The translations under genes were made by a program, and so were the position numbers. A stretch of 64,000 bases of DNA from Nocardia sp. NBC_01503. Lineage in GTDB: Bacteria; Actinomycetota; Actinomycetes; Mycobacteriales; Mycobacteriaceae. Numbering within the stretch: position 1 is the stretch's first letter; each line of letters begins with the position of its first letter. Shown in pieces: positions 11,074 through 25,359 of the stretch. The stretch spans positions 372,001 to 436,000 of the forward strand of contig NZ_CP109596.1 in NCBI RefSeq assembly GCF_036327755.1, read 5' to 3'. Below the pieces are notes generated by a model. It was not told the origin of the DNA and did not search any database. It saw only the letters and a list, made by a program, of their open reading frames with translations.

Positions 11074-12294
11074 CTAGAAGCCTCCTTTCGCGCCGGCCAG
11101 TCCGGCCGCCTTCGCCCGGTCCACGACCTGCGGCAGCGCGGCCAGCAGAGCGTCGATATCGGCGTCGGTCGAGTTGTGTCCCAAGGTGAATCGCAGCGAC
11201 CCGCGCGCCTGCCGCGGCTCCACACCCATGGCCAGCAGCACATGGGAGGGTCCGGCGACACCGGCATTGCAGGCCGATCCGGTCGAACATTCGATTCCCG
11301 CGGCATCGAGCAGCATGAGCAGTGAATCGCCCTCACAGCCCGGGAACGTGAAGTGGGCGTTGCCGGGTAGTCGCCGGTCGCCGGTGGGCCCGTTCAGGAT
11401 GGCCTCGGGCACCTCGGCGAGCACGCCGTTGATGAGCCGATCCCGCAACCGGGTGAGTTCCATTGTGCGCAGCGCCATTCCGTCGACGGTCTCGCGAACG
11501 GCGGCGGCCAATCCGGCCGCACCCGCCACATCCGAGGTCCCCGACCGCAGATCGCGCTCATGCCCGCCGCCGTGGAACAGCGGCACCGCGGCGACCTGAC
11601 GCCCGAGCAGCAGTACGCCGACCCCGTGCGGTCCGCCGACCTTATGACCGGCGAAACTGGCCGCGGCCAAACCGCTCCGGCCGAAGTCGATGGGCAGCTG
11701 CGCACCCGCCTGCACCGCATCGGAGTGCATGGGCACATCGAACTCCTGTGCCACCGCGGCCAATTCGAGAATCGGCTGGATGGTCCCGACCTCGTTATTG
11801 GCCCACATGACACTCACCAGCGCGGTGTCATCGGCATGCGCGGCCAGCGCCTCGCGCAGGGTCCGTGCCGAGACGACGCCCTCGGCGTCCGCCTCCAGCC
11901 AGGTGATCCGCGCGCCCTCGTGCTGCTCCAGCCACTCCACGGTATCGAGCACCGCGTGATGCTCCACCGAGCTGACCAGAATCCGAGTGCGCCCGGGATC
12001 GGCATCGCGCCGAGCCCAGTAGATCCCCTTGACCGCCAGATTGTCGCTCTCGGTCCCACCGGAGGTGAAGATCACCTCCGAGGGCCGCGCCCCCAACCCC
12101 GCCGCGATCGATTCACGCGATTCCTCGAGCAACCGTCGCGCGGCCCGCCCCGAACCATGCAGTGAGGAGGCATTACCGCCCGACCCCAGCACAGCCGTCA
12201 TCGCCTCGACAGCGACGGGAAACATGGGTGTAGTGGCCGCGTGATCGAGGTAGACCGTCTGGGCACCGACCGGACCCGGGAAAGCCGACTTCAT
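11074..12294 (-). CDS. iscS: Cysteine desulfurase (IscS/NifS family)
   Basis: 406-aa PLP-dependent enzyme that mobilises sulfur from cysteine as an enzyme persulfide. N-terminal [11 protein letters not shown] is the family hallmark; PLP-binding Lys218 lies in [14 protein letters not shown], and the active-site Cys342 in [11 protein letters not shown]. The full-length C-terminal loop is present. It directly precedes mnmA, so tRNA thiolation is the likely main job here, although iron-sulfur cluster supply is also expected. ATG start; the 308-base divergent gap to the SARP gene carries its promoter. Confidence 0.95.
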   Translation of the reverse strand: MKSAFPGPVGAQTVYLDHAATTPMFPVAVEAMTAVLGSGGNASSLHGSGRAARRLLEESRESIAAGLGARPSEVIFTSGGTESDNLAVKGIYWARRDADPGRTRILVSSVEHHAVLDTVEWLEQHEGARITWLEADAEGVVSARTLREALAAHADDTALVSVMWANNEVGTIQPILELAAVAQEFDVPMHSDAVQAGAQLPIDFGRSGLAAASFAGHKVGGPHGVGVLLLGRQVAAVPLFHGGGHERDLRSGTSDVAGAAGLAAAVRETVDGMALRTMELTRLRDRLINGVLAEVPEAILNGPTGDRRLPGNAHFTFPGCEGDSLLMLLDAAGIECSTGSACNAGVAGPSHVLLAMGVEPRQARGSLRFTLGHNSTDADIDALLAALPQVVDRAKAAGLAGAKGGF

Positions 12295-12603
12295 GACTGA
12301 TAGAGCCTAACCCATCGTTGACCTGCGTAATCCTGCGGTATACCCCCGCCGCCCACGATTTCGCACACGCTGTGCGCAACCGATCGATCGCCGCCCGATA
12401 TTCCCCGAGCTCTGTCCGGGGAAGTTGGTCTCCGCCCGGGATCCCCGGAACGCCGGTTGCGCCACCGGTGCCGGGCCGTTTGTGAGGGCCGCCACGTGGC
12501 CCCGGCGCCCTCGGGGTCGACGACCTTCCGGCGCCTGTGGCCGGTAAAGTTACCGCTCGATTGTCGTGATAACCCATTGGTTGCCGTGGGTGCGCGGAAT
12601 TCG
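12295..12603. other. Divergent intergenic region between iscS and the SARP gene
   Basis: No gene is supportable. Two small inverted repeats are visible: GCACA-CGC-TGTGC (12363-12375) and TTCCCCG/CGGGGAA with a nine-base spacer (12401-12423). Either could be a regulator site for the SARP gene or for iscS, but both are short and could be chance. Confidence 0.4.
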
Positions 12604-15600
12604 ATGGGCGTGGAGAGGTCGATGGATCGGGCGAGCGCGCTACACCTGATCCTGCTGGACGGGGTGGAGGCGCGGCTGGACGGACAGGTTCGGCCGTTGG
12701 GACCGCCGCAGCGTCGAGGGGTACTCGCGGTACTGGCCATGCGCCGGCGGCAATGGGTTTCGGCAGCGGCACTATTGGACGCGCTGTACGAGGATGCGCC
12801 ACCCGCCAGCGGCAATGCGGTGATTCAGACCCACATCTCGGCATTGCGCCGGATCCTGGAGCCCGCTCGACCACCCCGTACGCCGCCGAGTGTGCTGCTG
12901 TCCGGGCACGGCGGTTATCAGTTGCGCATCGATGACGATCAGATCGATATCGGCGTCCTGGACCAACTGGTGGCCGCGGCGACGCGAGCCCGGCGCGCGA
13001 ACGACGGGGAGGGCGCCGCGCGGTTGTACGCCGAGGCGCTCGCCCTCTGCTCGGGCGAACCGCTGGCGGGTATCCCCGGCCCGTGGGCGGAGCAGCAACG
13101 GACCGCGCTGGCGGAGCGACGGCTCGCGATCCTCGAGGACAGCCTGGAGCTGACGGTCATGTGGGGCCGCGCCGACGAGGCGATCGATACCTTGCGATCG
13201 CTCGTGAGTGAGCATCCGCTGCGAGAGCGGCTGCGCGCCATGCTGATGCGCGCCCTCGCCGATCGGGGGCGGCGCTCGGAGGCGCTGGCCGTCTACCGCG
13301 ATACCCGGCGGCTGCTGGTCGACGAACTCGGTGTCGAACCCGGTGCGGAGCTGCGCGGACTACAGGACCGCATCCTCGCGGGCTGGGAGTCGGATTCCGC
13401 ACCGCGGCCGCGGGCCATCGAGACCGCTCCGCCGCAGCCCGCGAATACCACTGTCGCCGAAAGCGATTCCCGCGCGACACAACTCGTGGATCGTGATCGG
13501 GAGTTCGCGGCCATCGACGAACTGGAGCGCGGCGCGGCCGCCGGTGTGGGCGGGCTGGTGGTGATCACGGGTCGCCCGGGGTACGGCAAGACCGTACTGC
13601 TCGACGAGGTCGCACGGCGCTATCCGGGCGCGCTGCGGATCGAGCTCACCGCCGATCACGCGGATCTGGCGAAGGAACTGCTGACCCGGCTCGACGGCCC
13701 CGCAGCGGTGGACGACGCGGCAGCGGTGGACGAAACCACCGAGAAGACCCTTATCGCTCGACTGCGCGCCGCGCTGGCGCATCGATCGGCGGACCTGCCG
13801 ACACTGGTGCTGGTCGACGAAGCGACCCGGATGGATGAGCGCTCGGCCCGGGTACTGGCCGCCGTCATCCCCGCACTGCGCACCGCGCGGGTACTCATTG
13901 TCGTCGCGCTCGACGGCGGCTTCTGGGATCGGCGCGTCGTGGACCTGCACAGCCGCCTGGAACCACTGGCGGCACGGGTACTGCGGCTACAGCGGGTGAG
14001 CCTGGCCGCCATCGCCGATCTGTACGAGCAACGCACCGGCTTGCCCTGCCCGCCGGAGCTGGCCGCGGAGATCGAGCGCGCCGCCGCCGAGATACCCCTG
14101 CTCGTCGACGCGGTTGTCACGGATATGGCCGAACGCGCCGACCGCACCCGGGTACCGGAGCGCCTGCTCGACGGCCGCTATTCGCGTGCGACCAAGCGTC
14201 TCCTGCAAGGGTTTTCGGCCCGGGGATCGCGGATGATGCGCGCCCTGGCCGCGCTCCAGGGTCTGGAGCCGAGCCTCGAGACCCTCGCGGCGGCCTGCGA
14301 CCAGCCGCCCAGTGAGGTGCGGCATCGCTGCGAATTGCTCACGGATGCGGGCATTCTCGCCGCCGCGGACCCGCCGAGTGTGCGACATCCGTTGATCGCC
14401 AACACCATTCACTGGCTCAGCAGTCGTGACGAGTCCGCGCGGTTCCGCACAGCGGCCGCCGAACATGAGCGCAGCACCGGCCATCCGGCCCGACATGTGG
14501 CCCGCTATCTGCGTGACCTGTGCGGTTCCGGCTATGCCCGGTGGACCGTGGTACTCGTCGACGCCGCCGAGGAATGCCTGCGCGCCTGCGTTATCGCCGA
14601 GGCCGTGCGCTGGCTGGAATTGGCGCTGCGCATCTGCACACCCGAACAGCGGGATGACCTGCTGGTCCGGCTCGGGCAATTGGAGCTGTGGACCAATCCC
14701 GCCGCGGCGCGGGCACATCTGGATGAGGCGCTGCGCGGTCAACGCGAGCACGCGGCCGCGCCGACCGCGGCCGTCCCGCTGGCCTGGACCATGGCGACGC
14801 GCCACGAGGCGACCACGGCCATGCGTCTACTCGATGCCGTCATCGCCGCTACCGAACCGCGAGATCGCGCTTCGGCGGACGAGATTCGCGCGTCGATGTG
14901 GATGATCGCCGGGCTGTCCGCCCCCACCTGGCGGGGTCTGGTGGCCGGGCTGCGTTCCCTGCCGCAGCACGATCTGATCTCCTCGGCGACCCTCACCTGG
15001 GCCGATGCCTTCGGCGTCCGGATCGATGCCCGCACCGCGGTGCGACGGCTCGCGCCCGAGCATTCGGAGGAGATGCTGCCCTGCCGCCTCATCGGATTAC
15101 TGGCGCATCTGCGAATGTGGCAGGGCGATCTGCCCGCCGCGCTGAATCTCACCGAACAGCGCGCGGATCAGCATTTCGGCGCCATCGACACCTACCGTGT
15201 CATCCTGCGTTCGGAAGTCATGCTGCGGGCCGGCGCGTACCAGGACGTATTGACAGAACTGGGACCCGTACTGGGCGATATCGACGACAGGTTCGTGGTG
15301 CCACCGGCGACTCTCGCCGCCCAGTACGCGCACGCGCTGATCGGCCTCGGCCGACTCGACGAGGCCGAACACTGGCTGGATCGCCGTACCGCCAATGCCA
15401 ACCCCTCAACCTGGGAATGGACCGTCGCCATTCATATTCGCGGCCTGCTGTGCGCCGCCCGCGGCGAATCCCGGGAAGCCGTAGGCCATTTCCTGGAGTG
15501 CGGGCGGCGGGTCGGCGCGGTGGGCATCGCCAATCCGGCGCATATCGCCTGGCGCAGCTCAGCGGCGATGGAACTGGTGCGCATGGGTGATCGGGAGCGG

Positions 15601-16158
15601 GCCCGGGAACTCGCGGACGATGAGCTGGAGCTGGCGCAGCGCTGGAATACGCCGGTGACCATCGGAAGGGCAATGCGCGCACAGGCTTTGGCGGCGCCCG
15701 GTGGTCCGTCGGCAGCACTGCTGGACCGGGCCGCGGCGGTATTGCGCACCCAGGACAGCCCGGTCGAGCTGATTCCGGCGCTGATCGATCTGGCTCGACT
15801 GCTCCGCACGGACGGTGAGCGTGCGCGAGCGCTACTTCATGAGGCTCGCGCGCTGGCCGAGCTGATCGGCGCCGCTCTCGAACTCGCCGAGATCGACGCC
15901 GCGCTCACCGGTGGTTCAGACCTGCTGCCGGAGAACGGCTTCAGCTTCGGCACGGTCGACGGGATGCCCCAGACCACCGAACTCGTGCAGGTCGCCGAAG
16001 ACCTCGATACGAATGGCGGATTCGATCCCGCCCACCCGGACCGGATCGAATCCGGCCGCGCTGATGAGGGATTCGACGGCGAGGCCGGCACGCTCGTCAT
16101 CGGTAGCGTAGAAACCCACCGCCCGCACCGGGATTCGGTTGGCGGCCGCCGTCAGTGA
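12604..16158 (+). CDS. SARP/AfsR-type transcriptional regulator with BTAD and ATPase domains
   Basis: About 1184 aa. N-terminal OmpR-like DNA-binding region (residues about 10-100), bacterial transcriptional activation domain BTAD (about 105-250, VDELGVEPGAELRGLQDRIL), an NTPase module with Walker A GRPGYGKT at 323-330 and TLVLVDEATRMD as Walker B, then a long TPR-like helical region to about residue 1105. Start uncertain: ATG 12604, GTG 12610 and ATG 12622 (GGAGAGG just before) are all in frame. The last ~80 codons (15916-16158) read antisense through fragments of two other genes, so the natural C-terminus has probably been lost. No biosynthetic cluster adjoins; target unknown. Confidence 0.85.
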   Translation: MGVERSMDRASALHLILLDGVEARLDGQVRPLGPPQRRGVLAVLAMRRRQWVSAAALLDALYEDAPPASGNAVIQTHISALRRILEPARPPRTPPSVLLSGHGGYQLRIDDDQIDIGVLDQLVAAATRARRANDGEGAARLYAEALALCSGEPLAGIPGPWAEQQRTALAERRLAILEDSLELTVMWGRADEAIDTLRSLVSEHPLRERLRAMLMRALADRGRRSEALAVYRDTRRLLVDELGVEPGAELRGLQDRILAGWESDSAPRPRAIETAPPQPANTTVAESDSRATQLVDRDREFAAIDELERGAAAGVGGLVVITGRPGYGKTVLLDEVARRYPGALRIELTADHADLAKELLTRLDGPAAVDDAAAVDETTEKTLIARLRAALAHRSADLPTLVLVDEATRMDERSARVLAAVIPALRTARVLIVVALDGGFWDRRVVDLHSRLEPLAARVLRLQRVSLAAIADLYEQRTGLPCPPELAAEIERAAAEIPLLVDAVVTDMAERADRTRVPERLLDGRYSRATKRLLQGFSARGSRMMRALAALQGLEPSLETLAAACDQPPSEVRHRCELLTDAGILAAADPPSVRHPLIANTIHWLSSRDESARFRTAAAEHERSTGHPARHVARYLRDLCGSGYARWTVVLVDAAEECLRACVIAEAVRWLELALRICTPEQRDDLLVRLGQLELWTNPAAARAHLDEALRGQREHAAAPTAAVPLAWTMATRHEATTAMRLLDAVIAATEPRDRASADEIRASMWMIAGLSAPTWRGLVAGLRSLPQHDLISSATLTWADAFGVRIDARTAVRRLAPEHSEEMLPCRLIGLLAHLRMWQGDLPAALNLTEQRADQHFGAIDTYRVILRSEVMLRAGAYQDVLTELGPVLGDIDDRFVVPPATLAAQYAHALIGLGRLDEAEHWLDRRTANANPSTWEWTVAIHIRGLLCAARGESREAVGHFLECGRRVGAVGIANPAHIAWRSSAAMELVRMGDRERARELADDELELAQRWNTPVTIGRAMRAQALAAPGGPSAALLDRAAAVLRTQDSPVELIPALIDLARLLRTDGERARALLHEARALAELIGAALELAEIDAALTGGSDLLPENGFSFGTVDGMPQTTELVQVAEDLDTNGGFDPAHPDRIESGRADEGFDGEAGTLVIGSVETHRPHRDSVGGRRQ
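15916..16146 (-). pseudogene. C-terminal fragment of an F420-dependent-reductase-like NAD(P)-binding protein
   Basis: Reads NRIPVRAVGFYATDDERAGL, then VESLISAAGFDPVRVGGIES and IEVFGDLHEFGGLG to the stop at 15916. This matches the end of the NADPH:F420-oxidoreductase-like family, whose C-terminus has a D..A......I...GF.PVD.G....AR..E pattern. The Rossmann N-terminus is missing. The piece lies wholly under the 3' end of the SARP gene on the other strand. Confidence 0.55.
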
Positions 16159-16290
16159 GTCAACCGGATCGGGTCGTGAATGGCGGGGTTGGTGTCGGCG
16201 GGTCCGGCCTCGAGCAGCAGCACTCGCTGTCCTGCGTCGCTGAGTCGGCGAGCCGGCACCGGCGCCCACGATGATGTAGTCGTGCGTCAC
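16152..16290 (-). pseudogene. N-terminal fragment of a GMC-type FAD oxidoreductase
   Basis: Starts MTHDYIIVGAGAGSPTQ, the FAD-binding start of choline-dehydrogenase-like GMC enzymes, and continues in a shifted frame as VLLLEAGPADTNPAIHDPIR before a stop. The glycine loop has lost residues, a frameshift follows, and the remaining ~450 residues of a GMC enzyme are absent. It abuts the F420-reductase-like fragment, so a deletion seems to have joined two gene ends. Confidence 0.6.
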
Positions 16291-16323
16291 AGCACCCTTT
16301 CAGTCCTTCGGGTTTCCCCTCAA

Positions 16324-16344
16324 CGGTGCTCGTGCTGAGCACCG
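16324..16344. terminator. Hairpin between convergent SARP and carboxylase-operon ends
   Basis: CGGTGCTC-GTGCT-GAGCACCG: eight-base perfect stem with a five-base loop, located between the 3' ends of a rightward and a leftward unit. No T-run follows on either strand, so termination is a guess; an operator is the alternative. Confidence 0.4.
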
Positions 16345-16424
16345 ATGAGGAGAGCGGCCCCGACGACTCAAAGGCTGCTGAACGATCTCGAAACGCACGG
16401 GTCAGCGGTGCGTTGAGGGGTCGT

Positions 16425-16756
16425 TCAGACGGAATCGCACCAGATGCGGATGCGATCCACCGGCATGTTGTCCGATAGTTCGCAGTCCCGGGCGAATTCG
16501 CGGCGGCCCGCGATGGCGGGCCGTTCGGGAAGCTGGAGGGCGTCTGCCCACTCCAGGGTGAGGAGTTCGGCGGTGAGGGGGTCTTCGCCGGCGGGGATGG
16601 TGCCGACCACCTCGGTGAGGATGCCGATGCCGAATTCGTCGGCCGGCTCCTCACCGAGGGTCCACAACAGTGGCGGAAGATTCCGCCAGTCGCCCAGATC
16701 GGCGATTCTGGCGGAGACCCGCTCGATCCGGGTTTGGTCGCGCGGGTCGGCTTCCA

Positions 16757-16757
<1 letters not shown>
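16425..16757 (-). CDS. 110-aa protein translationally coupled to the large acetyl-CoA carboxylase
   Basis: Acidic 110-aa protein (starts MEADPRDQTRIERVSARIADLG, ends IRIWCDSV) with no recognised domain, signal peptide or membrane segment. Its ATG overlaps the carboxylase stop by one base (TGATG), which strongly suggests co-translation and a function tied to the carboxylase, for example an accessory or regulatory subunit. It is not similar to the small basic AccE/epsilon subunits of mycobacterial acyl-CoA carboxylases as far as I can see. Last gene of the leftward unit; the relic region follows. Confidence 0.75.
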
Positions 16758-22225
<5,468 letters not shown>

Positions 22226-22361
22226 CTCGCCGACTCCTTTCCAAGGCATTGGCCCGGTCGGGCGAGGGAATGGACTCCCGGTTTTCGCCCAGTGTGCGCT
22301 CTCCCACGTCATGGAGCCACAGCGTGTGGGGGTTACCGGTCCGTAGTTCCAAAGAATTTCA

Positions 22362-22377
22362 CAGAGAAATACCTCTG
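22362..22377. promoter_or_regulatory. Possible MarR operator in the carboxylase/marR divergent region
   Basis: CAGAG-AAATAC-CTCTG, an inverted repeat of five-base arms, 23 bases before the marR ATG and about 137 bases from the carboxylase start; a third CAGAG follows at 22381. The 174-base divergent region must hold both promoters. Weak evidence from sequence alone. Confidence 0.35.
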
Positions 22378-22399
22378 AGACAGAGCCATTCTGGGAGAT

Positions 22400-22903
22400 A
22401 TGCGCGATGGACAGGCACAAATGGCGGACCGGAACGAGGCGCACAGCGAACTGTTCGCCCTGCTCTTCAGCTCCATGGGACGGTTGCGCCGACAGGTCGG
22501 CCGACTCGCCGGGCGCTCCTTCGACGAATCCGCGCTCTCCGGCGCGCAGACCGAATTCCTGCGACTGGTGGGGCGCAGACCCGGTATATCGGTCAAGGAG
22601 GCGGCGGCCGAACTCGGCTCGGCCGCCAACAGCGTCTCCACCCTCGTCACCGAATCGGTGAAGGCGGGACTGCTGGTGCGCGAACCCGATCCGGCCGATC
22701 GGCGCGCCACGCGCCTGTCCCTCACCCCGGACGCGCGGCGGCTCGCCGACGAAAGCCGCAGGCACCGCATCGAAGTGGTCGCCTACGCGCTCGACCGGCT
22801 CACCCCCACCGAACGTGACGAACTGCGCGCCGGACGCCGGGCCATGACCCGGCTGACCGACGTGCTGCACGACTACGAGCAGAATCGAGGGGTAATCAGA
22901 TGA
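22400..22903 (+). CDS. MarR-family transcriptional regulator
   Basis: 167-aa winged-helix regulator. The DNA-binding part runs about residues 55-110 (GISVKEAAAELGSAANSVST for the helix-turn-helix, then EPDPADRRATRLSLTPDARR for the wing with the conserved D.RD/DRRA). It is divergent from the acetyl-CoA carboxylase, 174 bases apart, so control of that gene and autoregulation are the first guess. Start either ATG 22400 or ATG 22421 (MADRNEAHSE, with ACAGG five bases before); the second loses seven residues only. Ligand unknown. Confidence 0.88.
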   Translation: MRDGQAQMADRNEAHSELFALLFSSMGRLRRQVGRLAGRSFDESALSGAQTEFLRLVGRRPGISVKEAAAELGSAANSVSTLVTESVKAGLLVREPDPADRRATRLSLTPDARRLADESRRHRIEVVAYALDRLTPTERDELRAGRRAMTRLTDVLHDYEQNRGVIR

Positions 22904-22978
22904 CCGGCTACCCGCCCGCCGTCGACTGTGCGGGCCCGCCCCGTCGCTACCCGTCCGGTCCGCTGATCACCGTGCGGC

Positions 22979-24019
22979 TCAGCGCATTCCGCGCATGGGA
23001 GTGAGCAGCCGGTGAGCCCGGGCGTACTGCCCGGGGGTCTGCCCGCGCCAGGTGCGGAAGGCCGTGCCGAATGCCGAGACGCTGGCGTAGCCGAGGCGAT
23101 CGGCCACACTCTCCACGGTCAGACCGGTGCTGAGCAACTCTTCGGCGAGCAGTCCGATGGTCTCGGAGCTGAGTTCCCGAAAGGTGGTGCCCTCCGCGGC
23201 GAGCCGCCGCCGCAGCGTGCGCACACTGATATTCAGATCCGCCGCGATATCGGATTGTTCGGCCAGCCCGTGGCGGTGAATCAATAACTCCCGCACCTGC
23301 TCACTGACTCCGAACCGATTGCGCCGCCGCTGCACCACCTCGGCGCACTGCTCCTCGAACATTCGCATACTGGCCGGATTCGCCTGCGGTAGCGGCATTT
23401 CCAAGGCCGACGCCGGGAGCGTGAGCGCCGATCGCTCGGCATCGAAATCCAATTCCGAGACCCCGAGCAGCGTCGAGACCGCCTCGTACATCGGATGCGC
23501 GGGCAGAGCCAGCTCCAGTCGGATCGCGGGCAACCGCATAGGCAGTAGATCCTGTTGCACAATACCGATGGCGACCATATCCCGCTCCAGGGTGAAGCGG
23601 CGCAGTTCGCGCGGCAGCGCCGAATCATCGCGAATGATCACCACATTCGGGCCCCGGGTTTCCAGCCGCATCTCCCCCGCCGCGAATGACAGGTCCAGGT
23701 AGCGCACACCGATCTCGAGCGCCTGCCGCAGCGTCGAGGAGGTACTCAGCGCGAAACCCCAGATCCCCAAACTCGTCGGATGGCACAGCATGCCCGCCAG
23801 CAAACCCAGCCCGGGTTCGTCCTCACACCCGGTGAGCAGATTCCGCATCAGCGTGTACTCCTGCTCGCAGGTGATCATCACCTCCGAATCGCCGAGATCC
23901 TCCGGCGCGATCCTCGTCCCCGCCAGCAGATCCTCGGCGTCGAGTCCGCGCTGCGCACCGAATTCGACCAACAGAGCGGCATTGTGAATGGCGCGAAGAC
24001 GCCCGGGCGCTTCAGACAT
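22979..24019 (-). CDS. AraC-family transcriptional regulator
   Basis: 346-aa regulator. N-terminal ligand-binding domain of the arabinose-binding-like PF12625 type (about 15-200, with GLLAGMLCHPTSLGIWGFAL) and a C-terminal AraC DNA-binding domain: first helix-turn-helix around SDIAADLNISVRTLRRRLAA, second around VESVADRLGYASVSAFGTAF, followed by FRTWRGQTPGQYA. ATG 24019 chosen; an upstream in-frame extension of 37 codons has no ribosome site. Regulators of this layout often control oxidoreductase or lipid genes next door, but the neighbour on this strand is far (24361) and no target is obvious. Confidence 0.88.
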   Translation of the reverse strand: MSEAPGRLRAIHNAALLVEFGAQRGLDAEDLLAGTRIAPEDLGDSEVMITCEQEYTLMRNLLTGCEDEPGLGLLAGMLCHPTSLGIWGFALSTSSTLRQALEIGVRYLDLSFAAGEMRLETRGPNVVIIRDDSALPRELRRFTLERDMVAIGIVQQDLLPMRLPAIRLELALPAHPMYEAVSTLLGVSELDFDAERSALTLPASALEMPLPQANPASMRMFEEQCAEVVQRRRNRFGVSEQVRELLIHRHGLAEQSDIAADLNISVRTLRRRLAAEGTTFRELSSETIGLLAEELLSTGLTVESVADRLGYASVSAFGTAFRTWRGQTPGQYARAHRLLTPMRGMR

Positions 24020-24164
24020 GCCGCCATCTTCGCAAACATCCGGCTCACGATTATGCGAAACGTGCGGGTTGAACAGCGGAACGGCACGCAGTGACAGAAC
24101 TTCGCCCCACCTCGACCGCACCCGGCACACGCGGACAATGCAATCGCGTGATGGACAGAGCCCC

Positions 24165-24327
24165 CATCATCCCGGCATAACCACCCCCGTCATCCCGGCA
24201 TGTTTTTGGCCGGGATCCACATCTGCTGCACTCCAGCCGCTTTCAGCGGATTCCGGCCAGAAGCGCGCCGGGATGACAAGGAAGGCCACACCCCAGGATG
24301 ACGAGGAAGGCCGCCCCGGGATGACGA
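24165..24327. repeat. Palindromic dispersed repeat, copy C, with extra end sequences
   Basis: Core 91 bp, 24188-24278: CGTCATCCCGGCATG, TTTTTGGCCGGGATCCAC, spacer, then GGATTCCGGCCAG and GCGCCGGGATGACA. Extra copies of the element end flank it: ATCATCCCGGCAT at 24166, CAGGATGACGAGGAAGG at 24294, and CCGGGATGACGAGAG at 24316, as if several elements had inserted and decayed here. Nothing else is seen in the ~340-base gap 24020-24360. Confidence 0.8.
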
Positions 24328-24360
24328 GAGCGGCCGCACCCGTGCATTACGAGCGTGCTG

Positions 24361-25353
24361 TCAGACCCGGGCGGGGAGCTTGGGGTGACGGTGTTCGGGA
24401 GCCTGGACGGTGAGTTCGGTACGGTCCGAACCCGGTTCGTCGCGGCCGACGATATCGGCGAAGGCGCGGTCCACGGCATCGCCGCGAATGGCCTGCTCAC
24501 AACGGCGAGCGAGATCTCGGCGGTCGGTGCCGGGCTGCTCCAGGGGTTGCAGGACCAGTTCGGCCACTACGCCTTTGGAGCGCAGCACGCGGCGGAAGGA
24601 GTCCGCCATGGTGTCGACGCCGACGAAACCCGGGATGGCGCAGACCTCGCCGTGCCGATCCAGGTAGCGCAGGCGGATGGGCTGAACGGGGGTTCCGGTA
24701 TCGATGGCCGCCTGGAAGAGCGCCGGACGCAGGCGGCCGTGGGCGCGACCGCACCACGTGGTGCCCTCGGGGAAGAGGCCGATGCGCTCACCGGAGGCGA
24801 GGCGTTCGGCAATGCGGTTCACCACGCCGGGGAGTTCGCGCAGGCGTTCGCGGTCGATGGGGATGACCCGGACGCGGCGGGCGATATCGCCGAGTACCGG
24901 CCAGTCGACCATATCCGCGCGTGCCACGAAGGCTGTCGGCCGCACGGCCGAGAGCGCGATGATATCGGTCCAGCCGATATGCCCGGCCACCACCAGCAGA
25001 CCCTGTGGTCCCGCTGCCGCGTTCGCCCGCACCGCAGTGGAATCCGCGGCATCTTCCGCTCGCCGGTCCACGACGCGGACCCGAATTCCGCAGCAGGACA
25101 GCAGGGCTCGGGCGTACCGGGTTTGCAGCCCGGCGCGGTAGCGGCGCGGCGTGGCCAGATAGGCGACCGGGAAGGAGACCGCCACCGCACCGATACCCGC
25201 GAGGCGGGCGGCGAAGCGGAGGCGACCGGCCTCAGGCTCGGTTTCGACGCATTCGGGCCCGCACGGGCTCGACGGCATCCAGGCGTGGGCGGAGGCGGGG
25301 GCCGGAGGACACTCCAGCGCACCGGAACCGGGGGAAAGGAAGGCGGGCATCAT
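24361..25353 (-). CDS. 1-acyl-sn-glycerol-3-phosphate acyltransferase (PlsC family)
   Basis: 330-aa membrane-associated acyltransferase of phospholipid or glycolipid synthesis. Catalytic HX4D is GHIGWTD (His125, Asp130) and the substrate-binding FPEGT is residues 194-198. A hydrophobic segment (LAGIGAVAVSFPVAYLA, about 51-67) anchors it. The 50-residue N-terminus is Pro/Cys rich and may be partly upstream of the true start. It follows a GNAT-type acyltransferase by seven bases, as in Rv3027c-Rv3026c, and the two probably act one after the other on the same lipid, comparable to OlsB/OlsA pairs. Confidence 0.9.
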   Translation of the reverse strand: MMPAFLSPGSGALECPPAPASAHAWMPSSPCGPECVETEPEAGRLRFAARLAGIGAVAVSFPVAYLATPRRYRAGLQTRYARALLSCCGIRVRVVDRRAEDAADSTAVRANAAAGPQGLLVVAGHIGWTDIIALSAVRPTAFVARADMVDWPVLGDIARRVRVIPIDRERLRELPGVVNRIAERLASGERIGLFPEGTTWCGRAHGRLRPALFQAAIDTGTPVQPIRLRYLDRHGEVCAIPGFVGVDTMADSFRRVLRSKGVVAELVLQPLEQPGTDRRDLARRCEQAIRGDAVDRAFADIVGRDEPGSDRTELTVQAPEHRHPKLPARV

Positions 25354-25359
25354 GATTCA

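Noticed and set aside
8656..11325. 889-codon plus-strand frame
   Set aside because: Antisense across the MetE-like and mnmA genes and a repeat; low-complexity sequence without family motifs.
12604..16158. SARP regulator as sign of an antibiotic biosynthetic cluster
   Set aside because: No polyketide synthase, NRPS or tailoring genes surround it; the neighbours are iscS and the carboxylase.
22226..22870. 215-residue N-terminal extension of the carboxylase
   Set aside because: It is antisense to the MarR gene and unlike biotin carboxylase; the TTG at 22225 has a good ribosome site.
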